This document shows positions 30,913-40,557 of a stretch of DNA of 64,000 nt, in pieces. Made by a program: the position numbers and the translations under genes. The stretch covers positions 186,001 through 250,000 of the forward strand of contig JBCCEF010000003.1 in the NCBI GenBank assembly GCA_039030395.1, read 5' to 3'. The notes under the pieces were generated by a model, which saw only the letters and a list, made by a program, of their open reading frames with translations, was not told where the DNA came from and did no database searches. Positions within the stretch are counted from its first letter, which is position 1; each line of letters starts with the position of its first letter. Source of the stretch: Acidobacteriota bacterium. GTDB lineage: Bacteria > Acidobacteriota > Thermoanaerobaculia > Multivoradales > JBCCEF01.

Positions 30913-33900
30913 ATGAGAGGCAACCGACGGCAGAGAGGCCGGAGCGGGGCGAACGCAGTCTTGGGGCTATTGGTCATGGGGCTACTGGTGGTTCCTCCAG
31001 TGGGGGGAGTGGCTATCGAGGTGGCCAGTTTCGCCTTGCCCGGCTCTACAACTGGCGTCTTTCGCACGGTCGACTTCAACTCCACGGTGTTTCAGGAGAA
31101 CGGTGTGACCCCGCTGGTTTTCGTCATCCCGACGACGGCCGGTGGCCACCCGTGCGAGTTTCGTCTAGCGGCGGTTCGGCAGGACGGCTTCGACATCGCG
31201 TGTGTCGAGCCTCCCGGCCACAACGGTCCTCATACCAACATGGATCTGCACTACATTGCCATCGAGCCGGGTGTACACGCCATTCCGGCGACCGTTGGCG
31301 GCAGCCCGACAACGGTCACCATCGCCGCCGGCTCGGTCTCCACTGCGGCGGTTCAGCACGGCTGCTCCTCCCCTGTTGCATGTGGGGTGGAAGGCTCGAT
31401 CTCGGTTTCCTTCGGTACCACCTTCGGCGTGCCTCCCAGCCTGCTGCTGGGCATTCAGAGTCTATCCAGTGAGAGCGGAGCGCCGCCGTCGACGGTCTCG
31501 ATGCCCTTTCTTGCCGCCACCGTCGTCGAGGACGGTGCGGGTGCGCCGATCATTTCTACCACCGGGGCGGATATCGCCCTCGAGCGTAGCGAGGTCCAGC
31601 AGGGGACCGTGAGCGCCGAGACCATCGCCTGGCTGGCGGTTGAGCCCACGAGCGCCTGTACCACCCTCGATTTCAGCAGTTTTGGTGGCCCTGCCGCGGT
31701 GCCCTTTGAGGCGATCAACACGGCAGAGGTGATCGACGGCTGGAGCGATGGGTGCAATGCCGGCGAGGGGGCGACGTTCTCGGTCGGCTGTTTCGCTTCC
31801 GCTCCGGTGGTGGTGGCGAGCAAGCGAACTCGCAACGAGGATGATGGCGGTTGGTTGCGGCGCTGCACCGTTGGTTTCGGGACCGGTGCTGTGCGCTTCA
31901 CGGTCGACGAGGACAACAACACCGGGGCGGGCAACGAGGGCGACGGTGAGCGCAACCACGTCGACGAAGCGGCCAGCGTACTGGCCTTCGGGGTCAACTT
32001 CTCGACCCCGGTGAGCCTGGCTTCCTTTACCAGTGAGGCTTCGCCGAACGGCGTCCGCTTCCGCTGGACGACGGCGACGGAGGTCGGCAACGTCGGCTTT
32101 CATCTCTACGAGAAGACCCGTCAGAGCTGGCGTCGCCTCACGGAGCACCTGGTTCCGAGTCAAGCTGTCGATTCGATCAAGCCGCGTACCTACGAGATCG
32201 AGATCACCGGTGCCGGAGGTTCTGAGTTTCGAATCGAGGATATCGATACTCGGGCTCGGCGGCGGGCCCACGGACCCTTTGAACTGGGCAAACACTACGG
32301 TCACGAGCCGGTGTTTTCGGAGATCGACTGGCCGTCGGTTCGTCGCGCCGAGGAAGATCGACGGCAGGCGGCTCGGGGACGAACGGTGGATCGGTTGGCA
32401 CTGCGGCTGAGCGCGACAGGCTTCTATCGCGTGTCCTACGAAGAGCTGCGTGATGCTGGGATGGATTTGCTTGCTGTACCTGTCGAGTCCCTCGCCTTGA
32501 CCTCGCGGGGTGTACCCTGGCCCCGTCGAGTCCTCCTCGCTCCGGAGGCGTCCTCCTTCGGTCCTGGGGCATCGATCGAATTCTACGGCGAGGCCATCAG
32601 CGGCTCTCTCTACACTCGCACCAACGTATATGTCCTCGAGCTGGACTCAACACTCGCGCGGGAGATGCCCCGGCAGCGGTTGAACGATGGCTCGGGGCCG
32701 CCGGCCGATTCTTACCTCGCCCGGGTCGTTGTGGAGGAAGATCGAGAGTACAGCTTTGCGTCACCGCGCAAGGAACCATGGTACGACCGTCGGCTCCTCG
32801 CCTACACCCAGCCGTTCGTGACCGATCTCGAGCTGATGGTGAATGATCTTGCGGTCGGTGAGGCCGGTGCGCGGCTCGACGTGAGTCTGTGGGGAGGAAC
32901 GGATTTCCCGATCGCACCAGACCATCGGGTGGAATTGGCGCTCAATGGAGAGGCGGTGTGGAGCGGATCTTTCGACGGCGTCGCGGTGGTCGAGCCATCC
33001 ATTCCCCTGCCTCCGGGGCTGGTGCGCGAGGGAAGCAACCGGTTGACCATCACATTGCCTGGGGATACGGGAGTTCCCTTCGATCTGGTCCACCTCGAGT
33101 CCTACGGCTTGACCTATCCGAGGAAGTTCACCGCGGAGGAAGACGAGCTACGGTTCACCGCCCGCGGCGAGCGCTTTGCGGTGGACGGTTGGCGAACTCC
33201 ACCGCTCGCCGCCTATCGTCTCGAGGGCCGGCGCACCAAGACACCGGTTCTCCTGCCGATGGAAATCGTGCCTGGCGGCGCCACCTTCTCGGCGCATGTG
33301 CCGGGCCGGCCGGAAGCACCCTTCGAGCATCACATCCTGACCGCGGCGGCCTACCTCACGGTCGACTCCTTGACGCCGGCCGTTCCGGCGGAGATTCCCC
33401 AAGGGCCTTCCCAATTGACGGTCATCGGGCACGGCAGTTTGCTGCCAGCGCTCGATCCGCTGGTCGCTGCTCGGCGCGCCGAGGGTTACTCGGTCTCGGT
33501 GGTGGATGTGGAGTCCCTGTACGACGCGTACACCTTCGGAATCGTCGATCCGCACGCCATCCGTTCCTACTTGGCGGATGCTGCGAACCATCGTGGTGCC
33601 GAATTCGTACTGCTGGTCGGGGGAGATACTTACGACTATCTGGGCCACGGTCAAAGCGGCTCGATCAGCTTCGTTCCCACCCTGTACACGCCGACCGACG
33701 AGCTGATCCGGTTCACTCCTTCCGACTCGCTGCTAGCCGATATCGATCGAGATGGTTTCCCGGACCTTGCCATTGGGCGGATGCCCGCTCGCACGCCGGA
33801 GGAAGTGCGGATCCTGGTCGAGAAGACCCTTGCCTTCGGTTGGCAGGTGCCCGCCCGCTCCGCCCTCTTCGCGGCCGACGATGTCGATTCGATGACTTCC

Positions 33901-34446
33901 TTCTCGGCGATCAGCGATCAGTTGCTCGCGACCGCCTTGCCGGCTGACTGGCAGGTCGAGCGGGTCTACCTGGATGATCTGGAAATCGATGCGGCACGGG
34001 ACGCCCTTCTGCGGGGTCTCAACGACGGTCCGACCCTGGCGAGCTTCATCGGCCACTCGGGCCCGATGAGCTGGACCTTCGACGGGCTCTTCGCATCATC
34101 CGATGCCGGCGAACTCGGCAACCCAAATCCCATGGTCCTGGCTCAGTGGGGGTGTTGGAACACCTACTATGTGGCGCCGGGCTACAACACCCTAGCCCAT
34201 AGGTTGTTGCTGGCTTCGGAGCACGGTGCGGCGGCGGTGCTCGGGGCGTCCACCTTGACCACCATCGAGTCGGAGCGGTTGCTGGCTGCGCGCACCCTGT
34301 GGCGCATGCTGAAACCCGGTGAGCCGCTCGGCCGCGCCGTGCAGCAGGCCAAGGAGGATCTCCGACGAAGCCGTCCCGAGCGGCTCGACGTGCTCCTCGG
34401 ATGGACCCTCCTGGGCGACCCAACGCTGGTGGTGAACCCGCGCTAG
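30913..34446 (+). CDS. Large secreted gingipain-like (family C25) cysteine peptidase
   Basis: 1177 residues from ATG at 30913, which has GGGAGG 6 nt upstream. Signal peptide core AVLGLLVMGLLVVPPVGGVA. The first 350 residues are beta-rich with a domain that includes FTSEASPNGVRFRWTTATEVGNVGFHLYE, as in cell-surface anchoring modules. The C-terminal third is a peptidase C25 domain: FVLLVGGDTYDY, then FIGHSG (catalytic His1048) and QWGCWN (catalytic Cys1081). The His-Cys spacing of 33 equals that of gingipain R. There is no recognisable type IX secretion C-terminal domain, so export beyond the periplasm is uncertain. Monocistronic, convergent with the next gene. Confidence 0.85.
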   Translation: MRGNRRQRGRSGANAVLGLLVMGLLVVPPVGGVAIEVASFALPGSTTGVFRTVDFNSTVFQENGVTPLVFVIPTTAGGHPCEFRLAAVRQDGFDIACVEPPGHNGPHTNMDLHYIAIEPGVHAIPATVGGSPTTVTIAAGSVSTAAVQHGCSSPVACGVEGSISVSFGTTFGVPPSLLLGIQSLSSESGAPPSTVSMPFLAATVVEDGAGAPIISTTGADIALERSEVQQGTVSAETIAWLAVEPTSACTTLDFSSFGGPAAVPFEAINTAEVIDGWSDGCNAGEGATFSVGCFASAPVVVASKRTRNEDDGGWLRRCTVGFGTGAVRFTVDEDNNTGAGNEGDGERNHVDEAASVLAFGVNFSTPVSLASFTSEASPNGVRFRWTTATEVGNVGFHLYEKTRQSWRRLTEHLVPSQAVDSIKPRTYEIEITGAGGSEFRIEDIDTRARRRAHGPFELGKHYGHEPVFSEIDWPSVRRAEEDRRQAARGRTVDRLALRLSATGFYRVSYEELRDAGMDLLAVPVESLALTSRGVPWPRRVLLAPEASSFGPGASIEFYGEAISGSLYTRTNVYVLELDSTLAREMPRQRLNDGSGPPADSYLARVVVEEDREYSFASPRKEPWYDRRLLAYTQPFVTDLELMVNDLAVGEAGARLDVSLWGGTDFPIAPDHRVELALNGEAVWSGSFDGVAVVEPSIPLPPGLVREGSNRLTITLPGDTGVPFDLVHLESYGLTYPRKFTAEEDELRFTARGERFAVDGWRTPPLAAYRLEGRRTKTPVLLPMEIVPGGATFSAHVPGRPEAPFEHHILTAAAYLTVDSLTPAVPAEIPQGPSQLTVIGHGSLLPALDPLVAARRAEGYSVSVVDVESLYDAYTFGIVDPHAIRSYLADAANHRGAEFVLLVGGDTYDYLGHGQSGSISFVPTLYTPTDELIRFTPSDSLLADIDRDGFPDLAIGRMPARTPEEVRILVEKTLAFGWQVPARSALFAADDVDSMTSFSAISDQLLATALPADWQVERVYLDDLEIDAARDALLRGLNDGPTLASFIGHSGPMSWTFDGLFASSDAGELGNPNPMVLAQWGCWNTYYVAPGYNTLAHRLLLASEHGAAAVLGASTLTTIESERLLAARTLWRMLKPGEPLGRAVQQAKEDLRRSRPERLDVLLGWTLLGDPTLVVNPR

Positions 34447-34463
34447 GGTGTCGGTGATGGCCC

Positions 34464-36092
34464 TCACCGCTTGATCCGGCCGCCCTTCTCCTCCACCTCC
34501 AGCACCCAGCCCACCACCTTGCCCGGCTGGATCTGCCGCCCGTCGTGCCAGAAGCGGTGGTTGCGCATGTAGCGGCTGGAGGAGTCGTGCTCGGAGATCG
34601 ACTCCACCTCGTCGTGGATGGCGCGGAAGCGCTCGATCCAGCGCCGGCAATTGTCCAGTCGCAGGTCCACCCAGCCGTCGTGGACCCAGGCCTCCAGGCG
34701 TTTCGGCGTCACCGGCACGTCCTCGGCATCGGAGGGCACGATCACCTCCGGGCCGCGCACCACCTCGCCGGAATCCAGCAGGATGGGGATGCCCACCGCC
34801 ACCACCTGGTTGGCGACTTCCGGTTGCTGCCGCACCAGAGCGTCGAGGCGGTCCCGCAGGCCTTCCGCCGTGGCACTTCGAACGTCGTTCATGTTGCCGT
34901 AGGCTTCGCGCAGCAGGTGGGCTTCGAACAGCAGCTTCGAAACCCGCGGCGGGCCGAGCATCTCGAAGGCGACGGAGCGGGTGCCGTGCTCGTTCTCCAA
35001 CTCGTTCATCCGTTCGAGCGCCCAGTGGCGCAGCAGGCCGGCGCGGTAGGTCGGGCCGAGCACCGCATTGTCCAGGGCATTGATGATGTCGTGGCCGGTG
35101 TTGCCGCCCTCCAGCTCAAAGATCAGGTAGCGGGCGATCTCCTCCGGGGTGACGAACTCCATCTGTTCGGCGGTGGTCAATGCCGAGAACTCTTCCAGGC
35201 TGAAGATGCCGTTCTCGCCGGTGTCGATGAAGGCGCTCTCCAGCACCTCGTCGCGCACCCGGGCGGCGTCCGGTTGGCGGCTGGAGAAGCGCTCGCCGAG
35301 GGTGAGCGGTTCGGCATCGACCAGGTGGATGGCGCGGCCGCGGCGGTGGATCGGGCCGTGGCCGATGCGCTTCCAGGCAATCGCCGCCGCCGGCTTGATC
35401 TCCTTGGTCATCGGGGCGCCCGGCGTGCGGGCCATCAGGAACAGCAGCATCGAGTGCGCACCGGCAATGGCGCTCTTCGATAGCAGCACGCGGCTCGGCT
35501 TTTCCTCCGAGTGGGTGTAGGGAATGTTCAAGCCCATACCGCCGGTGCCGCTGGTGCCGACCTTCATGTAGGCGCGGGTGCCGGCGTCGATCATGCCGCG
35601 GTAGAGGACCTGGATGTGGCGGATGAGGCGCGGTGTGTAGAGGGCGGAGAGCAACCCCTCGACGGTTTCCTCGGACACCCTGCCCTCGGCCAGTTCCCGG
35701 TCGGTCTTTTCGGCGGCGCTGAAGATGTCCCGGTAGGCGATGCCGGTGGCGGTGTTGACGCAGTCGATCACCACGTCCGGCTTCGTCTCGGCGAGCAGCT
35801 TGTAGAGGCGAAAGGACTCCAGCTTGTCGTCAGTGAGCTGCTGGATCTGCGCCCGGATGCGCTGGTCGAGGGGCGCTTCCTCGGCCAAACCGAAGATGTC
35901 GCCGCCGGAAACCGACAGCGCCACATCGCCGGCCTCCGCCAGCAGTTCCTCGCGCGCCGCCTCGGACTCCTCGATGCGTAGGCTGTGGAGCTGAATCTGC
36001 TGCGGCCGGCGAGGTAGGAGTTCCCGGCACACGGCCATTCCCACCAAACCCGGACCGCCGAGCACCAAGACTTTGCTTCCTTCGATATTCAA
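34464..36092 (-). CDS. Protein with N-terminal Rossmann (NAD(P)-binding) motif, function unknown
   Basis: 542 residues. The N-terminus KVLVLGGPGLVGMAVCREL (7-25) is a nucleotide-binding Rossmann motif of the epimerase/short-chain dehydrogenase type, and KPDVVIDCVNTATGIAYRDI continues the fold. The rest is a large helical/mixed region with no motif I recognise; segments such as YMKVGTSGTGGMGLNIPYTHS are Gly-rich and may line the active site. No signal peptide. Flanked by the C25 peptidase gene (convergent, 17 nt) and pckA (divergent). Could be an oxidoreductase acting on an unidentified substrate; I do not assign a reaction. Confidence 0.6.
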   Translation of the reverse strand: MNIEGSKVLVLGGPGLVGMAVCRELLPRRPQQIQLHSLRIEESEAAREELLAEAGDVALSVSGGDIFGLAEEAPLDQRIRAQIQQLTDDKLESFRLYKLLAETKPDVVIDCVNTATGIAYRDIFSAAEKTDRELAEGRVSEETVEGLLSALYTPRLIRHIQVLYRGMIDAGTRAYMKVGTSGTGGMGLNIPYTHSEEKPSRVLLSKSAIAGAHSMLLFLMARTPGAPMTKEIKPAAAIAWKRIGHGPIHRRGRAIHLVDAEPLTLGERFSSRQPDAARVRDEVLESAFIDTGENGIFSLEEFSALTTAEQMEFVTPEEIARYLIFELEGGNTGHDIINALDNAVLGPTYRAGLLRHWALERMNELENEHGTRSVAFEMLGPPRVSKLLFEAHLLREAYGNMNDVRSATAEGLRDRLDALVRQQPEVANQVVAVGIPILLDSGEVVRGPEVIVPSDAEDVPVTPKRLEAWVHDGWVDLRLDNCRRWIERFRAIHDEVESISEHDSSSRYMRNHRFWHDGRQIQPGKVVGWVLEVEEKGGRIKR

Positions 36093-36326
36093 CTTCGACC
36101 TCCTGGACGCTCGCGCGGAGCGCTACAACACCGTTGTTTCCGGGGTTTCCGGGCACCACGGGAATGGATGTGAGATCGCCCGATCGGGCGCTTCGGGATT
36201 GTATCCGACGGGACGATGCCCCTTCACCGGCCGGCGGCTTGGGGCTCCGCCGGGGAGCGGGTATGATCCGGCTTTGTTCTAGCTTTTCCGCGAATCCCGG
36301 GATTCTCCCCCTCCGCGAGGTGATCG

Positions 36327-37949
<1,623 letters not shown>

Positions 37950-37951
37950 AC

Positions 37952-39379
37952 CTACTTTTCGGACTCCGCTCTTTCCGGCACCGGCGGCTCCAGGGCCGGC
38001 GGGGCGGACTCCACGGTGACCGCCCAGTTCCGCGACACCCGCCCCACCCGGTCCGTCGCCTGCACTTCCAAGCGCTGACCGTCTTCGCCGGTCGGCGGAG
38101 TGAGGCGCTGGCCGCTCCAGGCCGTCCACGGTCCGTCGTTCCAGCGGAAGCGAATCTCCTCCACGCCGGACACGTCGTCCTGCCCTTCGAGGGAGAGGGA
38201 GCCGCCGGGGCTCAACTGCACGCGGCCGTCTTCGAAGGCCCGCCCCGGACCTTCCACCCGCACCGCCACCGCCGGTGGTTCGAGGTCCGGTCGCGGATTG
38301 AGAATGGTGAGGGGCCGGGGTCGCGAGGGGTAGCCGTCGAGGCCCGAGGGGGCGACTGCCGTCACCCGCCAGAAGTGTTCGCCGGTGGGCAGCACGCCGG
38401 CCTGCCAGGCGGTTTCCTCGAGGGCTTCCGCTCGCTCCAGAAGTTCTCCGCAGTCGGCGTCGCCACACACCTCCACCACGTAGCTGCTGGCGCCGCCTAC
38501 GGCGCGCCAGCTGAGGCGCGGATTGGCAAAAGGCCAGCGATCCATCGCCGGGGTGGGGCGCGGCGCCGACAGCAACTTTTCCGGCGGGCTGGGCGCCTTG
38601 CCCTGCTCGACGGAGGTACCCATGCCGCGCGGCACTTCGACCGATTGCCCCGCCGCGGCCACCTCCGACACGCCTTCGTAGACCATCAGTTGGGCGGCCC
38701 CTTCGGTCCTTCGCAGCCGTCCCTCGGCCACCCCCGCGGCGGTCGGCCGCGGTCGGGCGGTGGTGTCGCCGATGACGATCTCGATCTCCGACGAGCCCGG
38801 TTTTTCCGGACGGCTCACCAGGTCCGCCTGGCCTTCGACGATCTCGATCGTCTCCTGGCTCACGCCGGTCAAGGTCTTGCCCACCCGGCGCAGGAAGATC
38901 AGCGATTGCTCGGTCATCGTCAGGCGGGTGCCGTCGTCGAACTCAATCTCCGACGAGGATTGCTCGAAGGTGTGGACGCCGTCCGCCTCGCGCAGCAGAT
39001 CGCCCTGCCGGGCATCCGTCCAGGGATTGGGCTGGGGCTTCTTCTCGACTCGCCGGGAGACCTGGACGATGCGCGCCGCTCGCGGCGGAAGCTGCCGGTT
39101 GAGGATCACCCGGAGCTGCTTGCCGATGGGCAGGAAATCCGGATTGGCGACGTCGGGGTTGAGGCGCCAGTTCTCCCGCCAGAGACTTTCCGTGCCGAGG
39201 TAGCGCTGGGTGATGCCGCGCAGCGTGTCCCCCGGACGCACCGTGTACCAGCCCACCTCGTCGCCGGATCGCGGCTGGGGGTCGCGCGGCGTGGAGGTGT
39301 CCGTCTGGGCGGCGAGAGCCAAGGGTGTTGCCAGGGCCGCGAGCAGCACCGTCGGCAGCATCCTTCGGATGGTGCTCAT
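37952..39379 (-). CDS. Exported LysM + FecR-domain protein
   Basis: 475 residues. Signal peptide (MLPTVLLAALATPLALAAQ), a LysM domain (about 42-95: WYTVRPGDTLRGITQRYLG, NPDFLPIGKQLRVIL), then a FecR-like domain (VEFDDGTRLTMTEQSLIFLRR, TIEIVEGQADLVS) and a C-terminal Ig-like/fibronectin-like region (WRAVGGASSYVVEVCGDADC and DVSGVEEIRFRWNDGPWTAW). LysM indicates peptidoglycan binding in the periplasm. Its ATG overlaps the preceding stop by 4 nt, and it closes a three-gene operon led by a sensor kinase. Confidence 0.83.
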   Translation of the reverse strand: MSTIRRMLPTVLLAALATPLALAAQTDTSTPRDPQPRSGDEVGWYTVRPGDTLRGITQRYLGTESLWRENWRLNPDVANPDFLPIGKQLRVILNRQLPPRAARIVQVSRRVEKKPQPNPWTDARQGDLLREADGVHTFEQSSSEIEFDDGTRLTMTEQSLIFLRRVGKTLTGVSQETIEIVEGQADLVSRPEKPGSSEIEIVIGDTTARPRPTAAGVAEGRLRRTEGAAQLMVYEGVSEVAAAGQSVEVPRGMGTSVEQGKAPSPPEKLLSAPRPTPAMDRWPFANPRLSWRAVGGASSYVVEVCGDADCGELLERAEALEETAWQAGVLPTGEHFWRVTAVAPSGLDGYPSRPRPLTILNPRPDLEPPAVAVRVEGPGRAFEDGRVQLSPGGSLSLEGQDDVSGVEEIRFRWNDGPWTAWSGQRLTPPTGEDGQRLEVQATDRVGRVSRNWAVTVESAPPALEPPVPERAESEK

Positions 39380-40557
39380 TCTCCACCTCCCGCGGCGATC
39401 TCGGCGCCGCTCGGGTCCAGCCGAACCAGGCGGAGGTTGCCGACCCGGTCGAGGGCGCGGAGGGTGATGCCCTCCGGCGGCATCGGCACCGGGCCGATGG
39501 GCGCGATCTCCGTCCAGCGCTCTCCGCTGTGGGACCAGGCGACGGATGCGATACCGGCGCCGGCATCCGTTCCCCGGGCCTCGACCCGCAGTCGGTCACC
39601 GTCCTGGACGATTCGCCAGGAGAGTTCCGGCGGCGTCAGGTCAACGGTGAAACGAATCTCTTCGAGGTTGGCGCGATTCCCCGCGTGGTCGACGGCCACG
39701 GCCTGCGCCGTGTGCTCCCCTTCGCTCCACGGTGGATTCCAGGCTTCCGGTGCCACTTCGGTCCCGTCCAGGCGGTAGTCCTCGAATCCCGCGAGGCCGC
39801 TTTCGCGGTCCCGGCCGCGCGGTGCGAGGCGCGCCTCGGGGCCGAGGAATTGCACCCCACCACGCCGCGTCCAGGCGCCCTCGATGAAGATGCGGCCGGT
39901 CGGCGGGCGGGCGTCGACGTTCACTTCGAGAACCATCGCTGCGGAACGGTTGCCGACGGCATCCACGCCGACGGCGGAGAGGGTGATCGTTTCCGCGCTT
40001 CCGGCGGGCTCGCCGAGAGGGCCGCTGGCGCGGTTGCCTTCCTGCCGCAGGGTGCGGCCGCCCTCTCCGTCGTCGAAGGTCAACTCCACCGCCCCAGGGC
40101 CGGCTTCGGAATCCTCGGCGAGGGCGGTGACCGTGGCGCCGGGAGCGGCCCATTCCCGGCCGAGGCTGTCGGCGATCGGCAGTGGGTCGAGGGAAAGAGT
40201 CACCGTCGGCGCCGTGCCGTCGACCCGCAGGCGAGTCCAACGGAGCGGCGAGCGCAGCCCCGCCGCGTCGCGGGCGGCGGAGATCAACCAGTGGTCGCCG
40301 GCCTCCGTCGGAGCGGTCACCTTGCCCTCCGGCGCGGGCACCAGCAGGCCGCCTCCGATGGCGGCTTCGACAATCGTTCCGGGCGCTTCGGCGCGCAGCC
40401 GCACCGTATCGCCGGGTCCGACGATCAGCAGGTCTTCGGCCTCAGGGGTCGGCGCGGCCTGAGCGGGCTTCGCCGTGAGGGCGGGTACCAGCAGGGCGGC
40501 CACTAACGTCGTGATGGGGAATCGTGTCCAGCAGCATGCTCTTTGGGGCGTCATCAT
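39376..40557 (-). CDS. Exported protein with Ig-like repeats, overlapping the kinase gene
   Basis: From the first of two adjacent ATGs (40557) the product has 393 residues. Signal peptide MMTPQRACCWTRFPITTLVAALLVPALTA with AxA cleavage at KPAQA. Mature part is beta-rich with repeated blocks of about 90 residues containing DAAGLRSPLRWTRLRVDGTAPT, VDAVGNRSAAMVLEVNVDARPPTG and VDHAGNRANLEEIRFTVDLTPPE, like bacterial Ig/Big-type repeats. The 5' 116 nt overlap the 3' end of the kinase gene in another frame, a long overlap for independent genes. Possibly displays a sensor or ligand-binding region in the periplasm. Confidence 0.75.
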   Translation of the reverse strand: MMTPQRACCWTRFPITTLVAALLVPALTAKPAQAAPTPEAEDLLIVGPGDTVRLRAEAPGTIVEAAIGGGLLVPAPEGKVTAPTEAGDHWLISAARDAAGLRSPLRWTRLRVDGTAPTVTLSLDPLPIADSLGREWAAPGATVTALAEDSEAGPGAVELTFDDGEGGRTLRQEGNRASGPLGEPAGSAETITLSAVGVDAVGNRSAAMVLEVNVDARPPTGRIFIEGAWTRRGGVQFLGPEARLAPRGRDRESGLAGFEDYRLDGTEVAPEAWNPPWSEGEHTAQAVAVDHAGNRANLEEIRFTVDLTPPELSWRIVQDGDRLRVEARGTDAGAGIASVAWSHSGERWTEIAPIGPVPMPPEGITLRALDRVGNLRLVRLDPSGAEIAAGGGE

